A DNA stretch of 26,049 bases from Pseudomonadota bacterium (GCA_023390245.1 JAEWDF010000060.1:1-26049), one strand, 5' to 3'; numbered from the stretch's first letter, positions 15,174 through 24,121 are shown. The notes: generated by a model not told the origin, from the letters alone. A program made the numbers and translations.

Positions 15174-15338
15174 TCAGTCCTTTTCGTCTTCTTCGCCGGA
15201 TGCCTCGGCCGGTTCGCCCGGAAGGGCGTAAACGCCGGAAAACCAGCGTTGCAGATCGACGTCGGAACAGCGGCGCGAACAGAAGGGCCGGTATTTGGGA
15301 TCGGCTTCGGCCTTGCGGCAGATCGGGCACAGGGCCAT
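15174..15338 (-). CDS. yacG: DNA gyrase inhibitor / zinc protein YacG
   Basis: A 54-residue zinc-ribbon protein. The four zinc ligands are CPIC (Cys4, Cys7) and FCSRRC (Cys20, Cys24), in the family pattern YRPFCSRRC followed by DVDLQRWFSGVY. E. coli YacG binds GyrB and inhibits gyrase. The acidic C-terminal tail (SGEEDEKD) is usual for the family. The ATG at 15338 lies 3 bp after the stop of the RNase E/G-like gene, and a weak gag element precedes it inside that gene. It is the last protein gene of the infA–maf–RNase G-like–yacG run, an order common in alphaproteobacteria. Identification is secure despite its small size. Confidence 0.93.
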   Translation of the reverse strand: MALCPICRKAEADPKYRPFCSRRCSDVDLQRWFSGVYALPGEPAEASGEEDEKD

Positions 15339-15341
15339 GGC

Positions 15342-16370
15342 TCAACTCGCTTCGATTTGCCCGCGCCCGGGCGCGAGGGACGGATCGGCGACGACGCCGG
15401 CGCGGAGGCCCAGGCGGGCCGCCAGGGGCGCGGCGATCGCCGCCTCCTCCGGAACGCATCGGGCGACGACGCGGGGGCGGGCGGTGTCCGACAAGATGTG
15501 GCGTCTCAGCGCGCGGACAAGGTCCTGGGCCCGGGTTCGGGGCGTCGGCGCCAGCACGACCTCGGCCGGCGCCGCGCCCCACGGACGGGACAGTTGCAAC
15601 AGGCCGAAGCGGCTGAGCGGTCCGAAGGCGGTCCCCGGCTGATGGGCAAAGGCGGCGCGGGCCGCCTTCAGCAGGGCCTCGCCATCCCCTCCCCCGCCGA
15701 TCAGGTCGATAGCCGCCAGGCCGCCCCAGCGCTTCAGGCCCAGCAGGCGCGCGACCTGGCGCAGCCCTTCGACGTTCGCCCGCCGGCGATCCCGCGCCGG
15801 ATCCCGTCCCGCCAGGGGCAGGTGGTCGAAATCCACCGCGACCAGGGCCCGCGTCCGCTCGATGGCCAGGTCCAGGCCCCAGGCCGGGAAGGCGAAGCGC
15901 GTCGACAGGGCCTCCTCGGCGGCTTCCGTGACGGCGTCGATGGCGGCGATCCCCGTCACGACCGGCTGGCCGGGCGCGATCTCCGCCAGCCGCTCGGCCG
16001 CGCCTGGGCCGGGCGCGAGCAGGCGTGGCTCGCCCTCGGCGGGGCCGAGGCGACGAAGGGCCGCACCCTTGCCGTCGCGCGGCTCGGCCGCGACCGCGAC
16101 CTCCAGCCGTTCGCCCTGGCGGATCGATTCGCCGCGCCGGAAGGGCAGGAAGCCGGGCTGGCCGACGCCCAGGTCGACGAAGGCGCCGACGCCGGGACGG
16201 ACCTCCGCCACGCGCCCGACGCCGCGCGCGTCCAGCCGCGTCCGGGGCTCGTCGTCCTCGCGATCGATGAAGAAATGGGTGAAGCGGCCGTCCCGCAGGA
16301 CCGCGCCGCGCGTCTCGCCGGGCGTCTCGTCGAGAAAAAGCGTCGTCGAACCTGCGGGCGCGGCGCTCAT
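15342..16370 (-). CDS. Short ribonuclease E/G-family protein
   Basis: A 342-residue RNase E/G-family endoribonuclease core. An S1-like RNA-binding segment is at about 50-80 (GRVAEVRPGVGAFVDLG..GFLPF). In the DNase I-like region, Asp180 (LVAVDFD) and Asp222 (AAIDLI) match the metal-binding Asp303 and Asp346 of E. coli RNase E; the intervening Asn305 is Asp182 here. The CPxCxG zinc-link that builds the RNase E/G tetramer is missing, as is the long C-terminal scaffold. The protein is therefore shorter than RNase G and may act as a different oligomer. It overlaps maf by 4 bp (ATGA) and is followed after 3 bp by yacG. RNA targets are unknown. Confidence 0.87.
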   Translation of the reverse strand: MSAAPAGSTTLFLDETPGETRGAVLRDGRFTHFFIDREDDEPRTRLDARGVGRVAEVRPGVGAFVDLGVGQPGFLPFRRGESIRQGERLEVAVAAEPRDGKGAALRRLGPAEGEPRLLAPGPGAAERLAEIAPGQPVVTGIAAIDAVTEAAEEALSTRFAFPAWGLDLAIERTRALVAVDFDHLPLAGRDPARDRRRANVEGLRQVARLLGLKRWGGLAAIDLIGGGGDGEALLKAARAAFAHQPGTAFGPLSRFGLLQLSRPWGAAPAEVVLAPTPRTRAQDLVRALRRHILSDTARPRVVARCVPEEAAIAAPLAARLGLRAGVVADPSLAPGRGQIEAS

Positions 16371-16942
16371 GCGCGCCAGCCGGCGCCCGTCAGCAACTGC
16401 ACGGCCTCATAGAGCGGCAATCCCATGACCGACGGGTGGCTGCCGTTGATTCGGCGCACGAAGGCGGCGGCCGGGCCCTGGATGCCGTATCCACCGGCCT
16501 TGCCGCGCCAGTCGCCGCCGGCGACATAGGCGGCGATCTCCGCGTCGGACAGGGGCTTGAAGGCGACGCGGGTCTCGTTGACGCGGACCGACAGCCGGCC
16601 GTCGCGGACCACGGCGACGCCGGTGTGCACCCGATGGTTCCGGCCCGACAGCAGGCGCAGGAAGCGTTCGGCCTCGGCCGCGTCGGCGGCCTTCTCCAGC
16701 AGGCGCCGGCCCACCGACACGACGGTGTCGGCGGCGATGACCACGGCGTCGGGATGCCGCTCGGCCACGACACGGGCCTTGCCGGAGGCCAGGCGTTCGG
16801 CCAGGCGCGGCGGCGTCTCCCCCTTCAGGGGCGTTTCATCTATGTCGGCGGGGTCGACGGCGTCAGGATGAATCCCGACCTGCGCCAGCAGTTCGATGCG
16901 GCGCGGGCTGGACGAGGCCAGCACGAGGCGAGGACGGCTCAC
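16367..16942 (-). CDS. maf: Maf/YhdE-type nucleoside triphosphate pyrophosphatase
   Basis: A 191-residue Maf-family house-cleaning pyrophosphatase that hydrolyses non-canonical or surplus nucleotides. The signature SSSPRR is at 10-15, ADTVV contains the catalytic Asp72, and GKAGGYGIQG near 148-157 favours the dTTP/UTP-type (YhdE) rather than the m7GTP-type subgroup. The start is a GTG at 16942, which gives the normal N-terminus MSRPRLVLASSSPRR; no ATG fits. It lies 14 bp after infA and overlaps the RNase E/G-like gene by 4 bp, consistent with translational coupling. Confidence 0.93.
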   Translation of the reverse strand: MSRPRLVLASSSPRRIELLAQVGIHPDAVDPADIDETPLKGETPPRLAERLASGKARVVAERHPDAVVIAADTVVSVGRRLLEKAADAAEAERFLRLLSGRNHRVHTGVAVVRDGRLSVRVNETRVAFKPLSDAEIAAYVAGGDWRGKAGGYGIQGPAAAFVRRINGSHPSVMGLPLYEAVQLLTGAGWRA

Positions 16943-16956
16943 GCGAGCGCCGTCTC

Positions 16957-17175
16957 TTACTTGAAGCGGTAGGTGATGCGGCCCTTGGTCAGATCGTAGG
17001 GCGTCATCTCGACCAGGACCTTGTCGCCGGCCAGCACGCGGATGCGGTTCTTGCGCATCTTGCCGGCGGTGTGGGCGATGATCTCGTGGTCGTTCTCAAG
17101 CGTCACGCGAAAGGTGGCGTTCGGCAGCAGTTCGCTGACGGTGCCGGGGAACTCGAGCAGTTCTTCCTTAGCCAT
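16957..17175 (-). CDS. infA: Translation initiation factor IF-1
   Basis: A 72-residue IF-1, a single OB-fold protein that binds the ribosomal A site during initiation. MAKEELLEFPGTV, the central TAGKMRKNRIRVLAGD and the ending DLTKGRITYRFK are nearly invariant in the family. The ATG at 17175 gives the standard length; a 13-residue in-frame extension is not conserved. It begins the infA–maf–RNase G-like–yacG run. A hairpin at 17208-17233 lies in its upstream region. Confidence 0.98.
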   Translation of the reverse strand: MAKEELLEFPGTVSELLPNATFRVTLENDHEIIAHTAGKMRKNRIRVLAGDKVLVEMTPYDLTKGRITYRFK

Positions 17176-17207
17176 GCGGCCTCTCTCACCCGATGAAAAC
17201 GCGATCG

Positions 17208-17233
17208 GCCCCACGCCGGGTGGCGCGTGGGGC
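17208..17233. terminator. Hairpin between UPF0262 gene and infA
   Basis: A perfect 9-bp stem (gccccacgc / gcgtggggc) with an 8-nt loop lies 44 bp after the UPF0262 stop and 32 bp before the infA start. On the minus strand gcgtttt follows after about 5 bp, so it may partly terminate upstream transcription or structure the infA leader. Confidence 0.45.
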
Positions 17234-17277
17234 GAACGTGCGGGGCCTAATGCCCGAAAATGCGTGGATAGTCGAGG

Positions 17278-17748
17278 TCAGCCGCGCCGGTAGAGGGCGC
17301 AGACCAGGGTGAACAGCCGCCGCGCGGTCTCATGGTCGACCGCGACCTTGCCCTCAAGCCGCTGCGTCAGCTGCTCGGCGCCTTCGTTGTGCAGGCCCCG
17401 GCGCCCCATGTCGACCGCCTCGATCTGCGTGGGCGAGGAGCCGCGCAGCACTTCATAATAGCTGTCGCAGATCCGCAGATAGTCCTTCACCACCGTCTTC
17501 AGCGGCGTCAGGCTGAGGGCGTAGGTGCGCGAGAAGGCCGGGCCGGCGATGTCGAACACCAGGCGGTTGTCCTGCAGCGACAGCTTCAGCGCATAGGGCC
17601 CGCCCTCCCCGCCGACGGGCTGGAAGCTGTTCTTCTCCACCAGGTCGAAGATGGCCACGCGACGCTCGTGCTCGATCTCGGCCGTCGCCGCCGGCAGGGT
17701 CGCCGCGTCCAGCTCGACCGAGCCCAGCCGCTGGGGGCCGCCGCTCAC
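17278..17748 (-). CDS. UPF0262 family protein
   Basis: A 156-residue member of UPF0262, an alphaproteobacterial family without assigned function. Family features are EIEHERRVAIFDLVEKNSF, LVFDIAG, LSLTPLKTVVKDYLRIC and the C-terminal IEAVDMGRRGLHNEGAEQL followed by ARRLFTLVCALYR. No membrane segment or signal peptide is seen, so it is probably cytoplasmic. It starts at GTG 17748, overlapping the DUF2948 stop by 4 bp (GTGA), which indicates translational coupling. In related genomes I recall hisD and an LMW-PTP gene flanking it; neither is here. Confidence 0.88.
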   Translation of the reverse strand: MSGGPQRLGSVELDAATLPAATAEIEHERRVAIFDLVEKNSFQPVGGEGGPYALKLSLQDNRLVFDIAGPAFSRTYALSLTPLKTVVKDYLRICDSYYEVLRGSSPTQIEAVDMGRRGLHNEGAEQLTQRLEGKVAVDHETARRLFTLVCALYRRG

Positions 17749-18201
17749 GCCGCGTCCTCCGAATCCAGGTGGGTGGGCGCCACGCGCGCCGGCCAGCGCT
17801 CGGAAATGTCGGTCACCACCGCGTCCAGGCATTCGACGTCCAGGCGCAGGTCGCCGCCGCCGGCGAACATCAGGATGACCCGGCCGCCCGGCGCCTCGCC
17901 CGGCTCGAAGTCCAGCGCCAGCAGTTCCAGTCGGGCGTCGGGGTTGCGCGGCAGGCGGCGGCTCTTGACCGCCAGGACGTCGCCGAACTGCATGGCCGAC
18001 ATCACCCGCGTCTCCCCGCATTCCCAGCAGAACCGGCTGAAGGCGATGGTCAGGCGGCGCGACTGGCGCTCCCAGACGATGTCGACGGGCCGCAGAATGG
18101 CGTCCTGCAGCGCGGCGGAGATGATCTGGAGATCGTCGGCGTCCTCGGCGAGCAGGCGCAGCGGCTCGGCCGCCGCGTCCGAAGCCGGAATGCCGTCGAT
18201 G

Positions 18202-18212
<11 letters not shown>
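17745..18212 (-). CDS. DUF2948 family protein
   Basis: A 155-residue protein of the DUF2948 family, which is typically found next to murA in alphaproteobacteria. Recognisable parts are LRLLAEDADDLQIISAALQDA near the start, LTIAFSRFCWE and the C-terminal VECLDAVVTDISERWPA. No function is known and no catalytic motif is visible. The ATG at 18212 overlaps the 3' end of murA by 11 bp; a GTG one codon upstream is possible. Its stop overlaps the UPF0262 start by 4 bp. The tight packing suggests it is expressed with murA. Confidence 0.87.
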
Positions 18213-19491
<1,279 letters not shown>

Positions 19492-19585
19492 GAGATCCTT
19501 GGTCACGCCCGGACCGGAACGCGCCGGGGAAACGCCTCTCTAGCAAGCCCGGCGGCCTGTGAGAAAGGTCGCGGTCCGATGAACT

Positions 19586-19780
19586 TCAGTTGCGGTCCCT
19601 GGCCGGCGCGGCGGGCCGGGGCGCCTTGCGGCGGCGCAGGTTGTCGCGCAGCGCCGAGGCCAGCCGCGCGGCCCGCTCGGCGCGCGCCTTCTGGACCGCC
19701 GTCGGGACAGGCGATTCGGCGGGCGTGGCGGTCTCCGCATCCGGCTGCGGGGCGTCGATGTCGTGCGGCGGCTGGGTCAT
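19586..19780 (-). CDS. Small basic conserved-looking hypothetical protein
   Basis: A 64-residue reading frame starting at ATG 19780 (MTQPPHDIDAPQP). The first half is acidic/proline-rich. The second half is strongly basic and probably helical (KARAERAARLASALRDNLRRRKAPRP). Short proteins with a RAARLAxALRxNLRRRK-like ending are, from memory, frequent near murA in alphaproteobacteria. No function is known. It ends 94 bp before the murA start on the same strand. Lack of a strong ribosome site keeps confidence moderate. Confidence 0.6.
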   Translation of the reverse strand: MTQPPHDIDAPQPDAETATPAESPVPTAVQKARAERAARLASALRDNLRRRKAPRPAAPARDRN

Positions 19781-19843
19781 GCGCCGATCATGGGCCGATC
19801 CCCGCCCAGCGCCAAACTTTCTTTCTCGGCGGCAAAAACGGGC

Positions 19844-19872
19844 TTCCATCGCCGGAAGGGTTTGGCTATACG
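19844..19872 (+). promoter_or_regulatory. Candidate promoter for tRNA-Thr
   Basis: A -10-like TATACG (19867-19872, in GGCTATACG) lies 18 bp before the tRNA. The -35 position, TTCCAT at 19844-19849 with a 17-bp spacer, is weak. Confidence 0.3.
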
Positions 19873-19890
19873 GCCGCTTCCTCAGACGGG

Positions 19891-19965
<75 letters not shown>

Positions 19966-19978
19966 TCTGATCTCAGCA

Positions 19979-20005
19979 AGAAGGCCCGGCGTCGCCGGGC
20001 CTTCT
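19979..20005. terminator. Bidirectional terminator after tRNA-Thr
   Basis: A perfect 12-bp stem (agaaggcccggc / gccgggccttct) with a 3-nt loop lies between tRNA-Thr and the convergent hypothetical gene ending at 20019. A short T-rich tail (gtcgtttc) follows on the plus strand. Confidence 0.75.
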
Positions 20006-20018
20006 GTCGTTTCGGGGC

Positions 20019-20552
20019 TCAGTCCGCGGCGGTCGGGAGGCGGACGCGGTCGTCCGGGTCGCGGTCGCGGCTCCAGCTATAGCCCAGCGACATGGACCGG
20101 CTGGAGCTGTCCCAGCCCCGCCCGCGCGCCCAGCCGTAACCCGGCGCATAATAGCCCGGGCTGTAGAACCAGGGCTCGTTGCGGCCCTCGCGATAGGCCA
20201 GGTCCAGGCGGCCGTTCTCCCCGACCGGAAGCGAGACCGACGCGCCATAGCTGCGATAGCCGCCGGTGCCGATCCCGGCCTCGACCACGCCGTGCACCTG
20301 GCGGTCGTCGATCGGCCCAGCGGCCACGGCCTCGTCGAAGCTGGCGCCGGGCGCGCGGTCGGAAATCCAGCGCTGGATCTGCTGCTCGGTGGTCAGGCCG
20401 TGCGGCGTCGCGTCCTGGGCCGAGGGCGTCGCGGCGGCGGCGACGGCCGTGGCGTTCAGGGCGGCCAGATCGGGCGCGGCCGCCGGAGCGGTCGAGACCA
20501 CGCCCTCTGGATCAGTCAGGGCGGCGACGGCGAGCAGGCCGGCGATCAGCAT
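20019..20552 (-). CDS. Secreted hypothetical protein
   Basis: A 177-residue protein I do not recognise. It starts at ATG 20552 with a strong aaggag ribosome site. A short hydrophobic N-terminus (MLIAGLLAVAAL) looks like a signal or anchor, followed by an Ala/Thr/Pro-rich spacer to about residue 50. The rest has a helical EQQIQRWISDRAP segment, then GGYRSYGASVSLPVGENGRLDLAYREG, which looks like paired beta strands, and a Tyr/Gly/Trp-rich end (YSPGYYAPGYGWARGRG, MSLGYSWSRDR). It is probably a periplasmic or surface-exposed protein with beta structure. It shares a strand with msrB, 48 bp away, but nothing links their functions. Confidence 0.75.
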   Translation of the reverse strand: MLIAGLLAVAALTDPEGVVSTAPAAAPDLAALNATAVAAAATPSAQDATPHGLTTEQQIQRWISDRAPGASFDEAVAAGPIDDRQVHGVVEAGIGTGGYRSYGASVSLPVGENGRLDLAYREGRNEPWFYSPGYYAPGYGWARGRGWDSSSRSMSLGYSWSRDRDPDDRVRLPTAAD

Positions 20553-20600
20553 GGGCGATCTCCTTCTGGGCTCATCCTAGCACGCCGATTGCGGCCAAGG

Positions 20601-21089
20601 TCAGGCGTTTCCGTCGCCCCGTCCCAGCGGGTCCGGAAGGGGTTCTCCCTCGGGCGTGAAGGCCAATGCGACGGAGTTGATGCAATAGCGCTGGCCGGTC
20701 GGCGGCGGGCCGTCCGGGAAGACATGGCCCTGGTGCGAGCCGCAGCGGGCGCACAGGGTCTCGATCCGCACCATGCCGTGGCTGGTGTCGCGAATCTCCT
20801 GGACGTGGGTCGGATCGACCGGCTCGGTGAAGCTGGGCCAGCCGGTGCCGCTCTCGAACTTGGTGCGGCTGCGGAACAGCGGCAGGCCGCATTCGCGACA
20901 GCAGAAGACGCCGGCCCGCTTCTCGCCCAGCAGGGTCCCGCAGAAGGGCGCCTCCGTGCCGTGCGACAGCAGGACGCGGCGCTCCTCCGGGTTCAGGTCG
21001 GCCTCCAGCCGGGCGCGCTCCTCCGCGTCGGGGGGCGTCAGGTCATAGCCGGAGGGCGAACGGGCGGGGGCGGCGTCGGCGTGGGTCAT
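20601..21089 (-). CDS. msrB: Peptide-methionine (R)-S-oxide reductase MsrB
   Basis: A 162-residue MsrB that reduces the R-epimer of methionine sulfoxide in proteins. The structural zinc is held by CREC (Cys64, Cys67) and CARC (Cys113, Cys116). The catalytic Cys136 is in RYCINSVAL. FESGTGWPSFTEPV and GHVFPDGPPPTGQRYC are family signatures. The ATG at 21089 gives a usual length and an N-terminal extension of moderate size; no good Shine-Dalgarno is visible, so the start is less certain than the gene. No signal peptide is seen, so it should be cytoplasmic. Confidence 0.95.
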   Translation of the reverse strand: MTHADAAPARSPSGYDLTPPDAEERARLEADLNPEERRVLLSHGTEAPFCGTLLGEKRAGVFCCRECGLPLFRSRTKFESGTGWPSFTEPVDPTHVQEIRDTSHGMVRIETLCARCGSHQGHVFPDGPPPTGQRYCINSVALAFTPEGEPLPDPLGRGDGNA

Positions 21090-21162
21090 GCCGTCGAAAT
21101 AGGAAGGGCCGGGCAAGGGTTCCACCCCGCCCGGCCCCGCCGTTCCGATCGCTCGGTCCGAT

Positions 21163-22650
21163 TTACTGGAACAGCGTGCCGACCCAGGCGCGCACCGCCG
21201 TCTCGTCGGTCGGGTTGCCCGTGTAGGCCAGGCCCTGCGCCGGGGTGAACGGGGCGTCGTTGCCGCGCTCGCGCGTGGTCCAGGCTTTGTGGCCGTAGCT
21301 GAGGTCCGCATAGTTCGACGGCAGGCGCAGCACGGTGGGCTCCACGAAGATGGAGTCCTCGGCCGTGACCGAACCGGCCAGACGCACGTTCGGCAGCTTG
21401 GTCAGCAGGTCCAGCGCGTCCAGGCAGCCGCTGGTGCAGCCGCCGTCGACCAGCACGATCACCGGACCCTGCACCGGGTTCGCCGCGCCGGTGTCCGCCA
21501 CCGAGGCGCGGCCCGGCATGGTGAAGGTCGCCTGGCCGGCGGCGATGGCCGAATCGAAGGCGGCGACGATGGCCTGGGTCTGTTCGATCACCGGGGCCGA
21601 TTCCTGCACGAAACGCGGGTCGGCCTGCATCCGGCCCAGGGTGTCGGCGAACCACTGGCGGTTCTGCGGCGTGGCGCGGTAGGTGATGGAGCCGGCCTCG
21701 GGCTGGCGGCTGACGGTGAAGTCCGGCGTCCAGATGCGGTTGGCCAGGCCATAGCCGCGCGCGGTGGCGTTTAGCGACGCGCCGTTGGCGCCGCGCAGGT
21801 CAAGGACGAAGCCCTGCGGCCCGCGGATGGCGGCCAGCTGCCCCTCGACGGCGGCGAAGAAGGCGTCCCAACCCGCGTCATCGGCCAGGGTGTGCATGTG
21901 GATCCAAGGACGCCCGTCGATGGTCTCCACCGCCAGCGGATTGGCGCCCGGCGTATAGACGCTGGCGCGATAGGCGGCCTCCAGCGCGGCCTTGTCGGCC
22001 GGCTGCGGGGTCATGCGATAGCGGCGCTCGCGGCGGCCCTGCTTGAACTTGCACTCCACCGTCGGCACGCCGGCGGTGAAGGGATTGTTGCGGTTCCAGA
22101 GCAGATAAGGCGCGGTGCGCACGCGGCCCGCCTCGGTGGTCAGGTCGCCTTCCCAGCGGTCCAGGCGATCGGACGCCATGTCGGCGGCGGTCTGCTCGCC
22201 GCAGCCGACGAAGGTCGCGCCGAGCGGCGGCGTGCCGCGCACGCCCGGCTGGACGTAGGAGACGACATATTCGCCGTTGCGCCAGGCGGTGGCGAAGCCG
22301 GGCCAGCTGGTGGCGAAGAACGGGCCCAGGCTTTCATAGGTCGGGCGGATCGCGATGTTCGAATCGCGGAAGCCGTTGGCGTAGTAGCGCAGCAGATAGG
22401 CGTGGCTGTCGCCGCTGTTGACCTGCCCCACCTTGGACTGGGCGTCCTGCAGGCCCGCGTCGATCCAGCCGCGGAAGTTCTCGCTGGGCGCGCCGGGGAT
22501 GACGGCGGCGGGATGGTTGGCGGCCAGGGCGTCGTGGGCGGCCTGAAGGTCCTGCTGGGCCAGCGCGCGGAAATCCTGCGCGGCGGCGGCGCCGGCGGCG
22601 ACGGTCAGCGACAGGACGGCGGCCGATGCGGCGGCGATCATGCGGTTCAT
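21163..22650 (-). CDS. Secreted S41-like peptidase family protein
   Basis: A 495-residue exported protein with a signal peptide cleaved near residue 24 (VAAGAAAAQ). The second half resembles S41/C-terminal-processing-protease-like folds: GFVLDLRGANGAS (281-291) and GPVIVLVDGGCTSGCLDALDLL (395-416), in which Ser407 is the likely nucleophile, followed by LAGSVTAEDSIFVEP. The tail DAPFTPAQGLAYTGNPTDETAVRAW also fits secreted S41 proteins. No PDZ domain is seen. Paired cysteines flanking the Ser (CTSGC) are unusual and may form a disulfide. It could be a protease or a non-enzymatic relative; the catalytic base is not obvious. The ATG at 22650 has ggag upstream; ATG at codon 4 is an alternative. 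Confidence 0.78.
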   Translation of the reverse strand: MNRMIAAASAAVLSLTVAAGAAAAQDFRALAQQDLQAAHDALAANHPAAVIPGAPSENFRGWIDAGLQDAQSKVGQVNSGDSHAYLLRYYANGFRDSNIAIRPTYESLGPFFATSWPGFATAWRNGEYVVSYVQPGVRGTPPLGATFVGCGEQTAADMASDRLDRWEGDLTTEAGRVRTAPYLLWNRNNPFTAGVPTVECKFKQGRRERRYRMTPQPADKAALEAAYRASVYTPGANPLAVETIDGRPWIHMHTLADDAGWDAFFAAVEGQLAAIRGPQGFVLDLRGANGASLNATARGYGLANRIWTPDFTVSRQPEAGSITYRATPQNRQWFADTLGRMQADPRFVQESAPVIEQTQAIVAAFDSAIAAGQATFTMPGRASVADTGAANPVQGPVIVLVDGGCTSGCLDALDLLTKLPNVRLAGSVTAEDSIFVEPTVLRLPSNYADLSYGHKAWTTRERGNDAPFTPAQGLAYTGNPTDETAVRAWVGTLFQ

Positions 22651-22751
22651 CGGGAAGGGTCTCCTGGCCTGCTCATTGAAGCTTGGGTGAGGGCGTTAAA
22701 CCTCCGCTCCGGCGGCTTGCCAACCCCGAAGGCCGCGATTTCGCCGGATTG

Positions 22752-23498
22752 TCACGCCGGGCGCGGCGATCCGACACGGTCCGGAGGCGGCGGCGCGGCC
22801 TCGATCACGGGGCCGAACACCTGGCCGAAGCTGGCCTTCAAGGCGGCGTCGGCCTCGTCCAGCGTGGCCAGGACGCCCAGGTCGACCAAGCTCGTCACCC
22901 CATGCTCCTGGATGCCGCACGGCACGATGCCGCCGAAATGCGCCAGGTCCGGCTCCACGTTCAGGCTGATTCCGTGGAAGGAGACCCATTTGCGCACCTT
23001 CACGCCGATGGCGGCGATCTTGTCCTCGCGCGCCCAGCCGGGCCCCTTGCGCTCCACCCAGACGCCGACACGGCCTTCGCGCACGTCGGCGACCACGCCG
23101 AAGGCGTCCAGCGCCCCGATCAGCCACTGCTCCAGCCCGCGCACGAAGCCGCGCACGTCCTTCCCGCGCCGGTTCAAGTCCAGCATCACATAGGCCACCC
23201 GCTGGCCCGGCCCGTGATAGGTGAATTGCCCGCCCCGCCCCGTGCGGTGGACGGGGAAGCGGCCGGCGTCCAGCAGGTCCTCGTCCCGGGCGGAGACGCC
23301 GGCCGTATAGAGCGGCGGATGCTCCAGCAGCCAGACCATCTCCTCGGCCTCGCCGGCGGCGATGGCGGCCACGCGGGCCTCCATGAAGGCGACCGCCGCC
23401 TCATAGTCGACATAGGCGGGCGACACCGCCCATTCGACGGCTCGGCCGTCCGCGCGGCGCAGGGTCGGAGGGGCGGTGTTTAACGGCTCGGCAAGCAT
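22752..23498 (-). CDS. lipB: Octanoyltransferase LipB
   Basis: A 248-residue LipB that moves octanoyl groups from acyl-carrier protein to lipoyl domains, the first step of de novo lipoate assembly. The catalytic Cys194 lies in VPCGIQEHGVTSL and the catalytic Lys160 in DKIAAIGVKVRKWVSFHG. HRTGRGGQFTYHGPGQ contains conserved His residues of the pocket. The C-terminus (EAAPPPPDRVGSPRPA) is a short Pro-rich extension. The ATG at 23498 stands 9 bp from the start of the divergent fliN-like gene, so promoters of both must overlap their coding ends. LipA is not in the window. Confidence 0.95.
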   Translation of the reverse strand: MLAEPLNTAPPTLRRADGRAVEWAVSPAYVDYEAAVAFMEARVAAIAAGEAEEMVWLLEHPPLYTAGVSARDEDLLDAGRFPVHRTGRGGQFTYHGPGQRVAYVMLDLNRRGKDVRGFVRGLEQWLIGALDAFGVVADVREGRVGVWVERKGPGWAREDKIAAIGVKVRKWVSFHGISLNVEPDLAHFGGIVPCGIQEHGVTSLVDLGVLATLDEADAALKASFGQVFGPVIEAAPPPPDRVGSPRPA

Positions 23499-23507
23499 GA
23501 CGCTTCA

Positions 23508-23816
23508 ATGTGGGCGCTGGGGCTTTCGCGCAAGGGTGCGGGCCCGCGTGAACCGAGTGCAGACTTGAGCCAGATCGAAGCCGTCGACGTCGAAATCTCT
23601 GTGGTGCTGGGCCGGTCGGTGCTGCCGATGGCCCAGTTGCTGCGCATGGGCCGGGGCGCGGTGATTCCGCTGGACGCCTCCGAGAACGACGAGGTCTGGA
23701 TCCTGGCCAACAATCACCCGGTGGCGCGCGGCGAGATCGAGATTCGCGACGACCGCATCGCCATCACGGTGACGCGCACCGCCGACGTGTACGACTATAT
23801 GGCGGGCGCCGCTTAG
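23508..23816 (+). CDS. FliN/SpoA-domain flagellar motor switch-like protein
   Basis: A 102-residue protein made almost entirely of one SpoA (FliN/FliM C-terminal) domain, about residues 20-98. Typical segments are IEAVDVEISVVLGRSVLPMAQLLRMGRGAVIPLD and EVWILANNHPVARGEIEI. FliN forms the lower part of the flagellar C-ring and helps set rotation direction. Length fits FliN. No other flagellar genes lie nearby, so it could be the main FliN of this organism placed apart from the operons, or a paralogue. The ATG at 23508 is the best start, but no Shine-Dalgarno is visible. A shorter start at a TTG near 23565 would still keep the SpoA domain. Confidence 0.85.
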   Translation: MWALGLSRKGAGPREPSADLSQIEAVDVEISVVLGRSVLPMAQLLRMGRGAVIPLDASENDEVWILANNHPVARGEIEIRDDRIAITVTRTADVYDYMAGAA

Positions 23817-23972
23817 CGAGTGGCGAGGCTGTCGTTCCGTCCGCTCCTCCGCAACGCCCTGTCGCAACATATCCCGTGCAATTCCGCTCGTCCTTCGCCA
23901 CGCGTCACTCGCGACCGACTTCTCCCTTCCCTTTTCCGACGCACTCCGCTATTCGCCGCCGCTCCGATGCGA

Positions 23973-24057
23973 GCGGTCGTGGCGGAATTGGTAGACGCGC
24001 AGCGTTGAGGTCGCTGTGGGGCAACCCGTGGAAGTTCGAGTCTTCTCGACCGCACCA
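23973..24057 (+). tRNA. tRNA-Leu (GAG)
   Basis: A complete 85-nt class II tRNA with encoded CCA and a long variable arm (TGGGGCAACCCGT). Acceptor GCGGTCG pairs with CGACCGC. Anticodon stem CAGCG/CGCTG encloses TTGAGGT with anticodon GAG. A weak promoter-like pair (TTCCCT 23927-23932, TATTCG 23950-23955, 17-bp spacer) lies upstream. Confidence 0.95.
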
Positions 24058-24121
24058 TCTGGCATAAAGGGACGAGTCATCGGCTAATCGCGGTCGGCGT
24101 GATCTTGAAGGAGGCGACAAC

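Noticed and set aside
23817..23972. Possible small gene before tRNA-Leu
   Set aside because: Short frames here overlap the tRNA and lack a ribosome site; the Pro/Arg-rich translation looks like non-coding DNA.
24058..24121. Mg2+ riboswitch upstream of mgtE
   Set aside because: Only 64 bp separate tRNA-Leu and the mgtE start, too short for the known M-box or mgtA leaders, and no fitting fold was seen.
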